A DNA stretch of 64,000 nucleotides from Roseospirillum parvum (GTDB taxonomy: Bacteria > Pseudomonadota > Alphaproteobacteria > Rhodospirillales > Rhodospirillaceae): positions 186,001 to 250,000 of the forward strand of contig NZ_FNCV01000005.1 in NCBI RefSeq assembly GCF_900100455.1, written 5' to 3'. Of this stretch, positions 48,154 to 61,988 are shown one piece after another. The position numbers and the translations under genes were made by a program. The notes beneath the pieces were generated by a model. That model saw only the letters and a program-made list of their open reading frames with translations, did not search any database and had not been told where the DNA came from. Numbering within the stretch: position 1 is the stretch's first letter; the number at the start of each line of letters is the position of its first letter.

Positions 48154-48927
48154 ATGCTGCTGGCCATTGATTCCGGCAACACCAACACCGTGTTCGCGGT
48201 GTTCGATGGCGCCACCGTGGTCGCCGAGTGGCGCTCCTCGACCCGGGCCGACCGCACCGCCGACGAGTACGGGGTGTGGCTGGGCCAACTGATGGCCCTG
48301 AAAGGCCTGACCCCGGCCGACATCACCGAGGCCATCATCGCCAGCGTGGTGCCGGCCAGCCTGTTCGACCTCAAAACCCTGTGCCGGGCCTATTTCGGGG
48401 TCGATCCGCTGATCGTCGGCACGCCCGGGGTGGACCTGGGCATCGACATCCTGATGGACCGCCCGGAAGAGGTCGGCGCCGACCGTCTGGTCAACGCGGT
48501 GGGGGCCCACATCGAATACGGCGGGCCGCTGATCGTGGTCGATTTCGGCACCGCCACCACCTTCGACGTGGTGGACAGGGACGGCAACTACCTGGGCGGG
48601 GCCATCGCCCCGGGCCCCAACCTGTCGCTTCAGGCGCTGCACACGGCGGCCGCCCAGTTGCCCCGGGTGGCGGTCGGCCGGCCGCCTTCGGTGATCGGCA
48701 AGGCGACGGTCAGCGCCATGCGCTCGGGCATCTACTGGGGCTATGTCAGCCTGATCGAGGGCATGGTGCGGCGCATCGCCGAGGAGGCCGGGGAGCCGAT
48801 GCGGGTGATCGCCACCGGCGGCCTGGCCTCGCTGTTCGGCGAGGGCACCGAGGCCATCGACCACTACGACCCCGACCTGACCCTGAAGGGTCTGCGCGAG
48901 ATCCATCGCCGCAACACCGCCACCTGA
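48154..48927 (+). CDS. coaX: Type III pantothenate kinase
   Basis: 257 residues. First step of coenzyme A synthesis. [18 protein letters not shown] is the N-terminal phosphate-binding block, [16 protein letters not shown] and [14 protein letters not shown] the acceptor and ATP blocks. Type III enzymes need a monovalent cation and are not inhibited by CoA. It lies 3 bp after birA. Confidence 0.97.
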   Translation: MLLAIDSGNTNTVFAVFDGATVVAEWRSSTRADRTADEYGVWLGQLMALKGLTPADITEAIIASVVPASLFDLKTLCRAYFGVDPLIVGTPGVDLGIDILMDRPEEVGADRLVNAVGAHIEYGGPLIVVDFGTATTFDVVDRDGNYLGGAIAPGPNLSLQALHTAAAQLPRVAVGRPPSVIGKATVSAMRSGIYWGYVSLIEGMVRRIAEEAGEPMRVIATGGLASLFGEGTEAIDHYDPDLTLKGLREIHRRNTAT

Positions 48928-48964
48928 GTTCCTTTTCACCGTATCCAGGAAAGCACCCCGCCTG

Positions 48965-50665
48965 ATGAGTTCCTCCCCCGACCTCGACAGCCTGACCCCC
49001 GGCCCGGACGATTTGTGGTTCGTCCCCCTTGGCGGGGTCGGCGAGATCGGCATGAATCTGGCCCTTTACGGCCATGACGGCGCCTGGCTGATGGTCGACT
49101 GTGGGGTCACCTTCGAGGAAAGCGCCATTCCCGGCATCGACGTCATCATGCCGGACACCGCCTTCATCGAAGCCCGCACCGACGAGCTGGTCGGCATCGT
49201 GCTGACCCACGCCCACGAGGACCACCTGGGCGCCATCCCCTATCTGTGGCCCGATCTCGGCTGCCCGGTCTATGCCACCCCGTTCACCGCCACCTTCCTC
49301 AGGACCAAGCTGGCCGAGGAGGGACTGGACAAGGAGGTGCCGATCATCGAGGTGCCGCTCAAAGGGCGCTTCACGGTCGGGCCGTTCGACTTGGAGTACG
49401 TCTTCCAGGCTCACTCCATCCCCGAGCCCAACAACCTGATCATCCGCACCCCGGTCGGCCTGGTGGCCCATTCCGGCGACTGGAAGCTGGACCCCGAGCC
49501 GCTGATCTCCGGCCCCGCCGACACCGCGCGGCTGGCCGCCATCGGCGACGAGGGGGTGCTGGCCTACTTCGGCGATTCGACCAACATCTTCACCCCCGGG
49601 CGGGCCGGCTCGGAGGCCGAGGCGCGCGATGGCCTGTGCGCCCTGGTCAAGGAGTTGCACGAGGAGGGCGCGGGGCGCATCGCGGTGGCCTGCTTTGCCT
49701 CCAACATCGCCCGCTTGTCGAGCATCGCCGAGGCGGCGCGCCGGGTCGGGCGCGAGGTCTGTCTGGCCGGGCGCAGCCTGTGGCGCATGGTGGCCACGGC
49801 GCGGGCCACCGGCTATCTGGCCGACGGCCCGACCTTCCTCGAGGCCGACGAGGCGACCCACCTGCCCGATGATCGGGTGCTCTACATCGTCACCGGCAGC
49901 CAGGGCGAATCGCGCGCCGCCCTGGCCCGCATCGCCTTCGGCAGCCATCCGCACATCGCGCTTGGCTCGGGCGACGTGACGGTGTTCTCGTCCCGCGTCA
50001 TTCCGGGCAACGAGAAGGCCATCTTCCGCATGCAGAACCAACTGGTCCGGCGCGGCGTGCGGGTGATCACCGACTACGACCAGCCGATCCACGTCTCGGG
50101 CCATCCGGGGCGGGCCGAGGTGGAAGAGATGTACGGCCTGCTGCGTCCCGCCCTGGCGGTGCCGGTGCACGGCGAGCGGCGCCACCTGGAGGAGCACGCC
50201 CGGGTCGCCGAGGCCAGCGGGGCGGGGCGCGCCCTGGTCATCGAGAACGGTGATCTGGTCGCCCTGGCGCCCATAGACGAGGCCGGCGTCATCGCCGAGG
50301 TGCCGACCGGCCGCCTGGCCCTGGACGGCGAGCGCATCGTGCCGCTGAACAGCGCCACCCTGCGCGACCGCAAGCGGATGGTGATGCACGGGGCGGCGGT
50401 CATTACCCTGGTGCTGGATCGGGCCGGCAATCTGGCCCGGGCGCCGATGATCACCACCCACGGCCTGTTCGAGCCGGGCGAGGAGGAGGACGACGAGGTG
50501 CGCCAGATCGTCGAGGTGGTACGCCGCGCCGTCAATCGCCTGGACCGCCGCGACGCCGGCGACGACGAGGCGGTGGCCGAGGCGGCGCGCACCGCCCTGC
50601 GCCGCGCCTTCCAGCGCGACCAGGGCCGCAAGCCGTTGACCGACGTGCATCTGATCCGAATATAG
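48965..50665 (+). CDS. rnj: Ribonuclease J-type metallo-beta-lactamase nuclease
   Basis: 566 residues. RNase J has 5'-3' exonuclease and endonuclease activity in mRNA decay and rRNA maturation. PLGGVGEIGMNLALYGHDGA opens the MBL domain, LTHAHEDHLGAIPYLW is the zinc motif HxHxDH, and the beta-CASP part follows with YIVTGSQGESRAALARIAFG and HVSGHPGRAEVEEMY. The C-terminal domain is short. Length is normal for alphaproteobacterial RNase J. Confidence 0.95.
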   Translation: MSSSPDLDSLTPGPDDLWFVPLGGVGEIGMNLALYGHDGAWLMVDCGVTFEESAIPGIDVIMPDTAFIEARTDELVGIVLTHAHEDHLGAIPYLWPDLGCPVYATPFTATFLRTKLAEEGLDKEVPIIEVPLKGRFTVGPFDLEYVFQAHSIPEPNNLIIRTPVGLVAHSGDWKLDPEPLISGPADTARLAAIGDEGVLAYFGDSTNIFTPGRAGSEAEARDGLCALVKELHEEGAGRIAVACFASNIARLSSIAEAARRVGREVCLAGRSLWRMVATARATGYLADGPTFLEADEATHLPDDRVLYIVTGSQGESRAALARIAFGSHPHIALGSGDVTVFSSRVIPGNEKAIFRMQNQLVRRGVRVITDYDQPIHVSGHPGRAEVEEMYGLLRPALAVPVHGERRHLEEHARVAEASGAGRALVIENGDLVALAPIDEAGVIAEVPTGRLALDGERIVPLNSATLRDRKRMVMHGAAVITLVLDRAGNLARAPMITTHGLFEPGEEEDDEVRQIVEVVRRAVNRLDRRDAGDDEAVAEAARTALRRAFQRDQGRKPLTDVHLIRI

Positions 50666-50725
50666 AAAGCGACCCGACCCGTTTCGTGGCCCGCAAAGCG
50701 CGGGGCCCAGAAGGAGAATCCCCGA

Positions 50726-51130
50726 ATGATCGGCAAGCTCAACCACGTCGCCATCGCCGTTCCCGACCTGGAGGCGGCCAGCGCCACCTATCGCGACACC
50801 CTGGGAGCCGAGGTCTCCGCGCCCCTGGACCAGCCCGACCACGGGGTGACGGTGGTCTTCATCACCCTGCCCAACACCAAGATGGAGCTGCTCCATCCGC
50901 TGGGCGAGAAGTCGCCGATCCAGGGCTTCCTCGACAAGAACCCGGCCGGCGGCATCCACCATGTGTGCTACGAGGTGGAGGACATCCTGGCCGCCCGCGA
51001 CCGGCTGAAGGCGCAGGGCCTGCGGGTGCTGGGCGACGGCAACCCGAAGATCGGCGCCCACGGCAAGCCGGTGCTGTTCCTCCACCCCAAGGACCTCTAC
51101 GGCACCCTGGTCGAGCTGGAGCAGGTGTAG
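50726..51130 (+). CDS. mce: Methylmalonyl-CoA epimerase
   Basis: 134 residues, a glyoxalase/VOC fold. It interconverts the two methylmalonyl-CoA epimers in propionate use. LNHVAIAVPDLEAAS holds the first metal His, HHVCYEVEDI the second and LHPKDLYGTLVELEQV the Glu. An AGGAG ribosome site precedes the ATG. It is followed convergently, after only 8 bp, by the methyltransferase gene. Confidence 0.95.
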   Translation: MIGKLNHVAIAVPDLEAASATYRDTLGAEVSAPLDQPDHGVTVVFITLPNTKMELLHPLGEKSPIQGFLDKNPAGGIHHVCYEVEDILAARDRLKAQGLRVLGDGNPKIGAHGKPVLFLHPKDLYGTLVELEQV

Positions 51131-51138
51131 GGCGGGGA

Positions 51139-51786
51139 TCACTCCGCCAGCAGCGGTTCGACCTGGCTGTGGTAGTGATAGGTTTCCCAGGAGATGCTGT
51201 AGTCCTCGGACTGGTTGCCCCAGGACGTCCAGTTCCTGCGTGACCCGCGCGCGAACAGTTCCAGATAGGGCCCGGAGCTGCATTGCTCGATGACCTCGTA
51301 GAGTTCGTCGGGCTTGCGGCTGTGCTCGCGCTTGCGCGAGGCGATCAGGTTGACCTGTCGGCGACCGGGGGCCAGGGTCCGGGCGTTCTTTCCCCGCACG
51401 CCGAACAGGACAAGCTCGGTGACGTTGCGGAAGTAGAAGCCGACGCCGCGCCCATCGGACCCGCCATCCTTGCGCACCTTGTGCCAGACCAGATTGCTCT
51501 TGTACTCAAAACCCCAGGCGCGAAGAACGTCGATTCCTTCCGGCAACAGGGCGTTGGGCACCCAAAGATAAAGATGCGCCGGTTCCTTGACATGGTCGGC
51601 CACGGGCAACGCCTTGATCTCGTCCAGGGTCATGGTGCCATAGCGGGACAGGCGCCGATGCTCCGGGGCCATTTTTCCGGTACGGTTCTGGAAGCGCCAG
51701 GGGGGGTCGGCCAGCACCGTCGAGAATGTCTGTCCCGCCAGTTGGGTTCGGAAGTCCAGGATCGGGTCCGGCTGTTCAGCAGTCAT
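51139..51786 (-). CDS. MT-A70 family DNA N6-adenine methyltransferase of a type II R-M system
   Basis: 215 residues from ATG 51786. FSTVLADPPWRFQNR holds the DPPW catalytic motif of N6-adenine methylases. YLWVPNALLPEGIDVLRAWG then SNLVWHKVRKDG is the SAM-binding part, and KREHSRKPDELYEVIEQCS is the MT-A70 family block. It overlaps the upstream gene by 11 bp. With the BglII-like nuclease it should protect host DNA. Its target cannot be read from sequence. Confidence 0.88.
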   Translation of the reverse strand: MTAEQPDPILDFRTQLAGQTFSTVLADPPWRFQNRTGKMAPEHRRLSRYGTMTLDEIKALPVADHVKEPAHLYLWVPNALLPEGIDVLRAWGFEYKSNLVWHKVRKDGGSDGRGVGFYFRNVTELVLFGVRGKNARTLAPGRRQVNLIASRKREHSRKPDELYEVIEQCSSGPYLELFARGSRRNWTSWGNQSEDYSISWETYHYHSQVEPLLAE

Positions 51787-52546
51787 GGGGCCAATCCTCA
51801 ATGCACTTGGGGCCAATGCCAATGGCCAGAACCGGGCAGCCGCCATTGCGACCGGCGTTCAGGCGGTAAAGGAGCTTGCCCATCCAGGTGGTGCTGGCGC
51901 CGTACTTTTCACGGATCATGCGGGGCTCGCCGTTGCGTTTCCATTCCACGTTTCCGTTGCGGTCCAGCGATTCACCAAGTTGGCGAAAGACCGGGTTGAG
52001 GGCGGCGCTGCGGGTCACCAGGACCGCCACATCAATGACCCCTGTATGGGCAAAGGCGCTGAAAGCGTAGAGATCCCGGTCAAACGTCTGGTCCTTGCTG
52101 TTCCATTCCAGATCGAAAGCCACCCCATCCTTGACGTAATCGATCTGATGGCCGTCGAGGTAGCGCTCGAAGTTCATGGTCCGGGTTTTCTTGACACTGG
52201 TCTTTCCGGCGCCCTCATCGTTCTCCCGCCAGCTGATGGTCACCAGAAGATCGCCCTGGATGGAGGTCTCGTGCCAACCGCGCGGCCGCAGCACGGTGCT
52301 GAACAGCTTGGGGATCTGGGACTCGTTCCCGCCGGCCCGCCGGATCATGTCGGTTGTGATCGAAAACGCCCGCAAGGCGGCCAGCAGATCCGTGAAGGCC
52401 TCGGGATGGTTTTCCGAGAGAATCAGGGCTGCGCTGCGATAACTGTGGATCTCGTATCTGTCCCGGATGTCCTTTGGGATCCGGCTTTCGACCAGGTGTT
52501 CTGGATCGGCCTTGCCGCCCGGGGATTCCGAGGTGTCGGACGCCAT
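51776..52546 (-). CDS. BglII/BstYI-like type II restriction endonuclease
   Basis: 256 residues. YVKDGVAFDLEWNSKDQTFD has the D-x(n)-E-x-N/Q layout of the BglII-family active site, and RDLYAFSAFAHTGVIDVAVL, then VTRSAAL, resembles the helix-strand that follows it in this group. HQIDYVKDG precedes the active site. Assignment is by resemblance from memory plus the adjacent DNA methylase. It is the first gene of the pair, with the nuclease before the methylase. A promoter is proposed at 52609-52637. Confidence 0.75.
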   Translation of the reverse strand: MASDTSESPGGKADPEHLVESRIPKDIRDRYEIHSYRSAALILSENHPEAFTDLLAALRAFSITTDMIRRAGGNESQIPKLFSTVLRPRGWHETSIQGDLLVTISWRENDEGAGKTSVKKTRTMNFERYLDGHQIDYVKDGVAFDLEWNSKDQTFDRDLYAFSAFAHTGVIDVAVLVTRSAALNPVFRQLGESLDRNGNVEWKRNGEPRMIREKYGASTTWMGKLLYRLNAGRNGGCPVLAIGIGPKCIEDWPHDC

Positions 52547-52608
52547 TCTGACTGCCTTCTCCGTCCGCGCGCCGAGGATCGCTCGCCGGCTGTCGTGAGG
52601 GTGAGGGT

Positions 52609-52637
52609 ACTATATACGCCCCTCTGGCGGCCTTGAA
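52609..52637 (-). promoter_or_regulatory. Promoter of the R-M pair
   Basis: On the minus strand TTCAAG (52637-52632), a 17-bp spacer and TATAGT (52614-52609). It lies 63 bp before the nuclease ATG and just after the trpE stop. Confidence 0.45.
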
Positions 52638-52661
52638 AAAACATTATCTTGTTCCGCCCCC

Positions 52662-54161
52662 CTACCGCCCGGCGGTGCGCAGGGCTTCCTCGGCGGCGCG
52701 GACCAGGGCGCGGGCCTTGTTTTCGCACTCCTCGTGCTCCTTGACCGGGTCGCTGTCGAGCACGATCCCGGCCCCGGCCTGCAGGTGCAGCTCGCCGTCC
52801 TTCAGCAGCGAGGTGCGCAGGGCGATGCAGGTGTCCATGTCGCCGTTGGCGGCGATGTAGCCCACCCCGCCGGCGTAGAAGCCGCGCCGCAGGGGCTCCA
52901 ACTCCTCGATGATCTCCATGGCCCGCACCTTGGGGGCGCCGGAGACGGTGCCGGCCGGGAAGCCGGCCATCAGGGCGTCCATGGCATCCAGTTCCGGGCG
53001 CAGCCGGCCGACCACGTTGGAGACGATGTGCATGACCTGGCTGTAGCGCTCGATGACCATCTGGTCGGTCACCTTCACCGTGCCCACCTCGGCCACCCGG
53101 CCGACGTCGTTGCGCCCCAGGTCGAGCAGCATCAGGTGTTCGGCCAGCTCTTTGGGGTCGGCCAGCAGGTCGGCGGCCAGGGCCTCGTCTTCCTCGGTGG
53201 TGGCGCCGCGCTTGCGGGTGCCGGCGATGGGGCGCACGGTCACCTCGCCGTCGCGCAGGCGGACCAGGATTTCCGGGCTGGCGCCGATCAGGGCGTAGTC
53301 GCCGAAATCCAGGCAGAACAGGAAGGGCGCCGGGTTGGTCCGCCGGAGCGCCCGATAGAGAGCCAGCGGCGGCAGGCGGAAGGGCATGGAGAAGCGCTGG
53401 CTCAACACCACCTGGAAGATGTCGCCGGCCCGGATGTACTCCTTGGCGCGCTCCACCATGGCCTGATAGTCGGCCGGAGCCATGGCCGGGGTCAGGGTGG
53501 CGGCGTGGCGCTCGCGCCCGGTGTCGCGGCGGTAGGGCAGGCCGCGCTCGAAGTCGGCCACCACCTCGGCCAGACGCTCGCCGGCCAGCTCCCAGGCGGC
53601 CTCGGCCGAGATGTCGTCGCGCGGGCGGATCGGGGTGACCAGGGTCACCGTGTCCTTCACGTTGTCGAACACCGCCTGCACGGTGGGCCGGGCGAACACC
53701 GCGTCGGGGATGTCGATGGGGTCGGGGTTGTCGTCGGGCAGCCGTTCGACCAGACGGATGGTGTCGTAGCCCATGTAGCCGACCAGCCCCATGGCGATGG
53801 CCGGCAGGCAGTCGGGCAGGTCGATGCGCGATTCCTCGATCAGCCGCTTCAGCGAGTCCAGGGCCGGGCCGTCGTCCTCGAAGCTGTCCTCGTCGCCGCG
53901 CAGCAGGTGGCGGTTGATCTCCGCCCGTTCGCCCCGGCAGCGCCAGATCAGGTCGGGTTTCAGGCCGATCAGCGAGTAGCGGCCGCGCACCGCGCCACCT
54001 TCCACCGAATCGAGCAGGAACGAGAAGCGCCGCCCGTCGGCCAGCTTGAGCATGGCCGAGACCGGGGTTTCCAGGTCGGCGGCCAGGGTCGTCCAGACCA
54101 CCTGGGGGCGCCCCTGCTGGTAGGTGGCGCGGAAGCTTTCCACATCCGGACTGAGCTGCAT
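52662..54161 (-). CDS. trpE: Anthranilate synthase component I
   Basis: 499 residues, separate from TrpG. It makes anthranilate from chorismate in tryptophan synthesis. LLDSVEGGAVRGRYSLIG contains the feedback-binding LLxS element. PIAGTRKRGATTEEDEALA, LLDLGRNDVGRV and GTVSGAPKVRAMEIIEELE form the chorismate site. It follows ppiD by 80 bp. The usual trpG-trpD-trpC are not downstream; the R-M pair is there instead. Confidence 0.97.
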   Translation of the reverse strand: MQLSPDVESFRATYQQGRPQVVWTTLAADLETPVSAMLKLADGRRFSFLLDSVEGGAVRGRYSLIGLKPDLIWRCRGERAEINRHLLRGDEDSFEDDGPALDSLKRLIEESRIDLPDCLPAIAMGLVGYMGYDTIRLVERLPDDNPDPIDIPDAVFARPTVQAVFDNVKDTVTLVTPIRPRDDISAEAAWELAGERLAEVVADFERGLPYRRDTGRERHAATLTPAMAPADYQAMVERAKEYIRAGDIFQVVLSQRFSMPFRLPPLALYRALRRTNPAPFLFCLDFGDYALIGASPEILVRLRDGEVTVRPIAGTRKRGATTEEDEALAADLLADPKELAEHLMLLDLGRNDVGRVAEVGTVKVTDQMVIERYSQVMHIVSNVVGRLRPELDAMDALMAGFPAGTVSGAPKVRAMEIIEELEPLRRGFYAGGVGYIAANGDMDTCIALRTSLLKDGELHLQAGAGIVLDSDPVKEHEECENKARALVRAAEEALRTAGR

Positions 54162-54241
54162 GACCGTTTCCTCTGGCGCGGGCCTTCAAGGGCGAAACCT
54201 GGGCTCGCCAAATACCCGCCTGGGGGGGTGGTGGCGCCTGC

Positions 54242-56101
54242 CTACATCATTTCCTGGATCAGGCGCTGGTTGACCTGGATGCCGTGCCGGCGGGCCAGGG
54301 CGGTGGCGTACTGGTCGAGCAGGTCGCCGGCCAGCGCCTCGGTGACGGTGGGCGCCAGATCGTCGACCCGCGCCGGCGGCACGATCACCTCGTCCAGGCG
54401 GGCCAGCAGGCGGCGGTTGGGGCCGGCGCCGCTGACCAGGGCGCCCGGCTCGGCCTTGAACAGCGGGCCGACCAGGGCCTGGGGCAGGGGGCCCTGACCG
54501 TTGCGCAGGGTGGCGCCCCGGGTGAAGGGGGGCGGCTCGGACAGGCTGGCGGCCGGGGTTTCGGCGGCCAGGGTGGCCAGATCGGCGCCCTCGCCGGCGC
54601 GCTTCTCAAGCTCGGCGAGCAGGGCGTCGGCGGCCTCGAGGCGTTGCTCGCGCCGCCAGTCGGCGAGCACCCGGTCGCGGGCTTCCTCGAAGGTCAGCGG
54701 TCGGGCCTCGGTCACCTGATCCAGGCGCAGGGCGAGGTAGCCGGTTTCCGTCTCGACCATGCGCGGCTCGGCATCGGCCGGCAGCTCGAAGGCGCGGGAG
54801 AGCAGGGTCGGCGGCAGGTCCTCGGCCCGGGTGCCGTCGGCCAGCCCGCCGTCGCGGGCGACCTGGGTCAGGCTGTGGGTTTCAAGGTCGAGGTCGGCCA
54901 GCGCCTCCTCCAGGGTGGCGCCACCGGCCAGGGCATCCTCGACCTGCGCCGCGTACTCGTAGATGCGCTCGATGGCGCGTTCCACCTTGAGGGTTTCGGT
55001 GAGCTGCTCGCGCACCTCCTCGAGCGGCTGGACGGTGCCCTCGGTCAACCCGACGATCTCCGCCACATGCCAGCCCAGGGGGCTTTCCACCGGGCCGATC
55101 ACGGCGCCCTCGGGCTGGTTCCTGAGGGCCAGGGTGAGGGTGGGGGGAAGTTCCGTCGCGCCGACCGCTTCCAGCCGCACCGGGGCCGGGGCACCGGCGG
55201 CCTGGGCGGCGGCGGCCAGGGTGCGGCCCTCGCGGCGCGCCGCCAGTACCTGGGCGGCGGTCTCTTCAGAGTCGACCAGGATCTGCTCCAGGTCCCAACT
55301 GGACGGGCTGGTGAACTGCTCCAGGCGCTGTTCATAGGCGCTTTCCACCGCGCCCTCCTCCAGCGCCATCATCGGGGCCAGCCCCTCCGGGTTCAACACG
55401 GCGTAGGTCAGGCTGCGCCGCTCGGGGGCCAGATAGCCGTCCTGGCCGGCGGCGTGGAAGGCGCGCAAGGCCTCCTCGTCGGGCTCGGGCGGGGCGGGCA
55501 GGGCGGCCGGGTCGATGGTCAGCAGGGTGATGCGGCGCTGTTCGTCGCGGTAGTCGGCCAGCGCGGTGAGCAGCACCTCGGGCGCCGCCGCCCCGGCCAT
55601 CACCGCCTGTTCCAGCCGCTGGCGAGCCATCACCGCCCGCTCGCCGGCCAGATAGGCCCGCTCGTTCAGGCGGTTGGCGGCCAGGGTCTGCTCGAACACC
55701 TGGCGCGAGAACTGGCCGTTCGCCTGGAAAGCCGGGTTGCCGGCAACGTGTGCCTTGAGCGCCGGGTCGCTGATCACCAGCCGGTTGTCGGCCACCTCGA
55801 TGTCGAGCAGGGTCTGCCGGGCGAGGCGGCGGATGGTGGCGTCGAGCAGCCCCATGCGGATGGCGGTGTCGCGGTCGATGGCGCCGCCCAGCATGGCTTG
55901 CAGGCGCTCCAGGTCGTCGGTGAAGTGGCGGCGCAGGGTTTCCGGGCCGATGTGCTCGTCGCCGACCACGATGGCCGCCCGGTCGCCGGCGGCGCCGCGG
56001 ATCATGTCGCCCACCCCCCAGGCGGCGAAGCTCAGGATGAGCAGGCCGAGCAGGGCCTTGACGATCCAGGACCCGGTGTGGCGGCGCAGAATGTTGAGCA
56101 T
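54242..56101 (-). CDS. ppiD: Peptidyl-prolyl isomerase-like periplasmic chaperone PpiD
   Basis: 619 residues from ATG 56101 (MLNILRRHTGSWIVK). PpiD is anchored by one helix (ALLGLLILSFAAWGVGDMIR, residues 18-37) and helps outer-membrane and secreted proteins fold. The SurA-like N-domain and a degenerate parvulin domain near residues 255-360 are present. An in-frame extension upstream is not needed. It is divergent from tpiA. Confidence 0.92.
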   Translation of the reverse strand: MLNILRRHTGSWIVKALLGLLILSFAAWGVGDMIRGAAGDRAAIVVGDEHIGPETLRRHFTDDLERLQAMLGGAIDRDTAIRMGLLDATIRRLARQTLLDIEVADNRLVISDPALKAHVAGNPAFQANGQFSRQVFEQTLAANRLNERAYLAGERAVMARQRLEQAVMAGAAAPEVLLTALADYRDEQRRITLLTIDPAALPAPPEPDEEALRAFHAAGQDGYLAPERRSLTYAVLNPEGLAPMMALEEGAVESAYEQRLEQFTSPSSWDLEQILVDSEETAAQVLAARREGRTLAAAAQAAGAPAPVRLEAVGATELPPTLTLALRNQPEGAVIGPVESPLGWHVAEIVGLTEGTVQPLEEVREQLTETLKVERAIERIYEYAAQVEDALAGGATLEEALADLDLETHSLTQVARDGGLADGTRAEDLPPTLLSRAFELPADAEPRMVETETGYLALRLDQVTEARPLTFEEARDRVLADWRREQRLEAADALLAELEKRAGEGADLATLAAETPAASLSEPPPFTRGATLRNGQGPLPQALVGPLFKAEPGALVSGAGPNRRLLARLDEVIVPPARVDDLAPTVTEALAGDLLDQYATALARRHGIQVNQRLIQEMM

Positions 56102-56283
56102 GGCTGTGAAAGACGTCCCTTGAAAGCGGCGCGGAAAGGCAGGCGGCGCATCATAGTCGGGGCGGGCGCGGGGCCGCAACAGCGGCGGCCTTGAGACTCG
56201 GCCCGGCTGGTCAGTCGGTCGACTTCCATGCTATCTCCCGGAAGATCGCCCTTGGGATTGCATAACCACGGAGAGCACAGCCC

Positions 56284-57045
<762 letters not shown>

Positions 57046-57230
57046 GCGGCCCAATAAGCGATCTGGCGACGTCCGGCCCAACAGCCCCCTTTGCAGGCGC
57101 CCGCCAAAGGGAGTACAAGGGCGCCCAACGACGGTTCCGGCGGCGCTTCCCCCAGGGGTGGCGCCCGGGCCGGCTTTTGCCGGTCGGGGCCTGTCAGACT
57201 GTTTCCCTCACTGCGTAAACGGATTGCGAC

Positions 57231-57926
57231 ATGATCGAGGTCGTTCTGGTCGTCCACCTGCTGCTTGCCCTGGCCATGGTCGGGGTCATCCTGTTGCAGC
57301 GCTCCGAAGGCGGGGCGCTGGGCATCGGCGGCGGCGGGGGCGGCATGCCGGGAGCCCGGGGCTCGGGCAACCCGCTGACCCGGATCACCGCCATCCTGGC
57401 CGCCGGCTTCATGGCGACCAGCCTGGGCCTGGCCCTGCTCGCCAACATGGAGCGCACCGGCGGCACCCTGTTCGACGACGCCACCGACAGCACCCCGGCG
57501 GCCGCCACCGACGGCGCCCCGACCCCAGTTGCCCCGGCCGTGCCGGCGCCCGAGCCGGCCCAACCGGCGGTGCCCAGCGTGCCCGAAGGCGGCCTGAGTG
57601 CTCCGGCGGTGCCGGAAGCCAGCCAGCCGGCCCCGACCAGCCCGGCCCTGCCCGATCCCGGTTACCCGACCCTGCCCGATCCGGATGGGGGGGCGGCCAG
57701 CCAGCCGGCGGCCGACGCGCCGCAGACGGTGCCCGAGTCGGCGCTGCCGGAAACGGGCGTCGAGCTGACCCCGGAAACCGATCAGCCCTTCCCGCCGCAG
57801 GCCGCCGAGCCGGCCCCGACGCCCGAGATGTCCACCCCGGACACCACCCCGGACACCACCCCGGATTCCACTGGGGCGCCGACCGCCGAGGAGGCCCCGC
57901 GTCCCCAGGCCCCGGCTGGGAACTGA
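57231..57926 (+). CDS. secG: Preprotein translocase subunit SecG with long Pro-rich tail
   Basis: 231 residues. SecG has two helices (VVLVVHLLLALAMVGVILLQ, ITAILAAGFMATSLGLALLA) and the loop RSEGGALGIGGGGGGM. The usual protein is about 75-130 residues. Here about 150 residues follow the second helix, rich in Pro, Ala, Thr and acidic residues (for example STPDTTPDTTPDSTGAP). With the known topology this tail would lie in the periplasm, which is inferred. It precedes pyrG as in many alphaproteobacteria. Confidence 0.92.
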   Translation: MIEVVLVVHLLLALAMVGVILLQRSEGGALGIGGGGGGMPGARGSGNPLTRITAILAAGFMATSLGLALLANMERTGGTLFDDATDSTPAAATDGAPTPVAPAVPAPEPAQPAVPSVPEGGLSAPAVPEASQPAPTSPALPDPGYPTLPDPDGGAASQPAADAPQTVPESALPETGVELTPETDQPFPPQAAEPAPTPEMSTPDTTPDTTPDSTGAPTAEEAPRPQAPAGN

Positions 57927-58086
57927 TCCCCTGATCGTGCGGTCGCCGCGCCGGTTTCCGCCGGTCGGACGGCCTTTTCATCCTGTTCTGTTTCTTTCCC
58001 CGCCCCCGGCCCGGGCCGGCGGCGCAACCGGCGCGGACGGGCCCGTTCGGATGGCTGGTGGGGCGGGGCCATATGGAGTATGGTAG

Positions 58087-61897
<3,811 letters not shown>

Positions 61898-61988
61898 GCC
61901 GGCCCCATACCCCGGGCGGCGCGTTGACTCAGGCCAACGCGCCGCCCATCATGACCCGGTCCATGATCGCCTGCCGGAGGCCCCCCCG

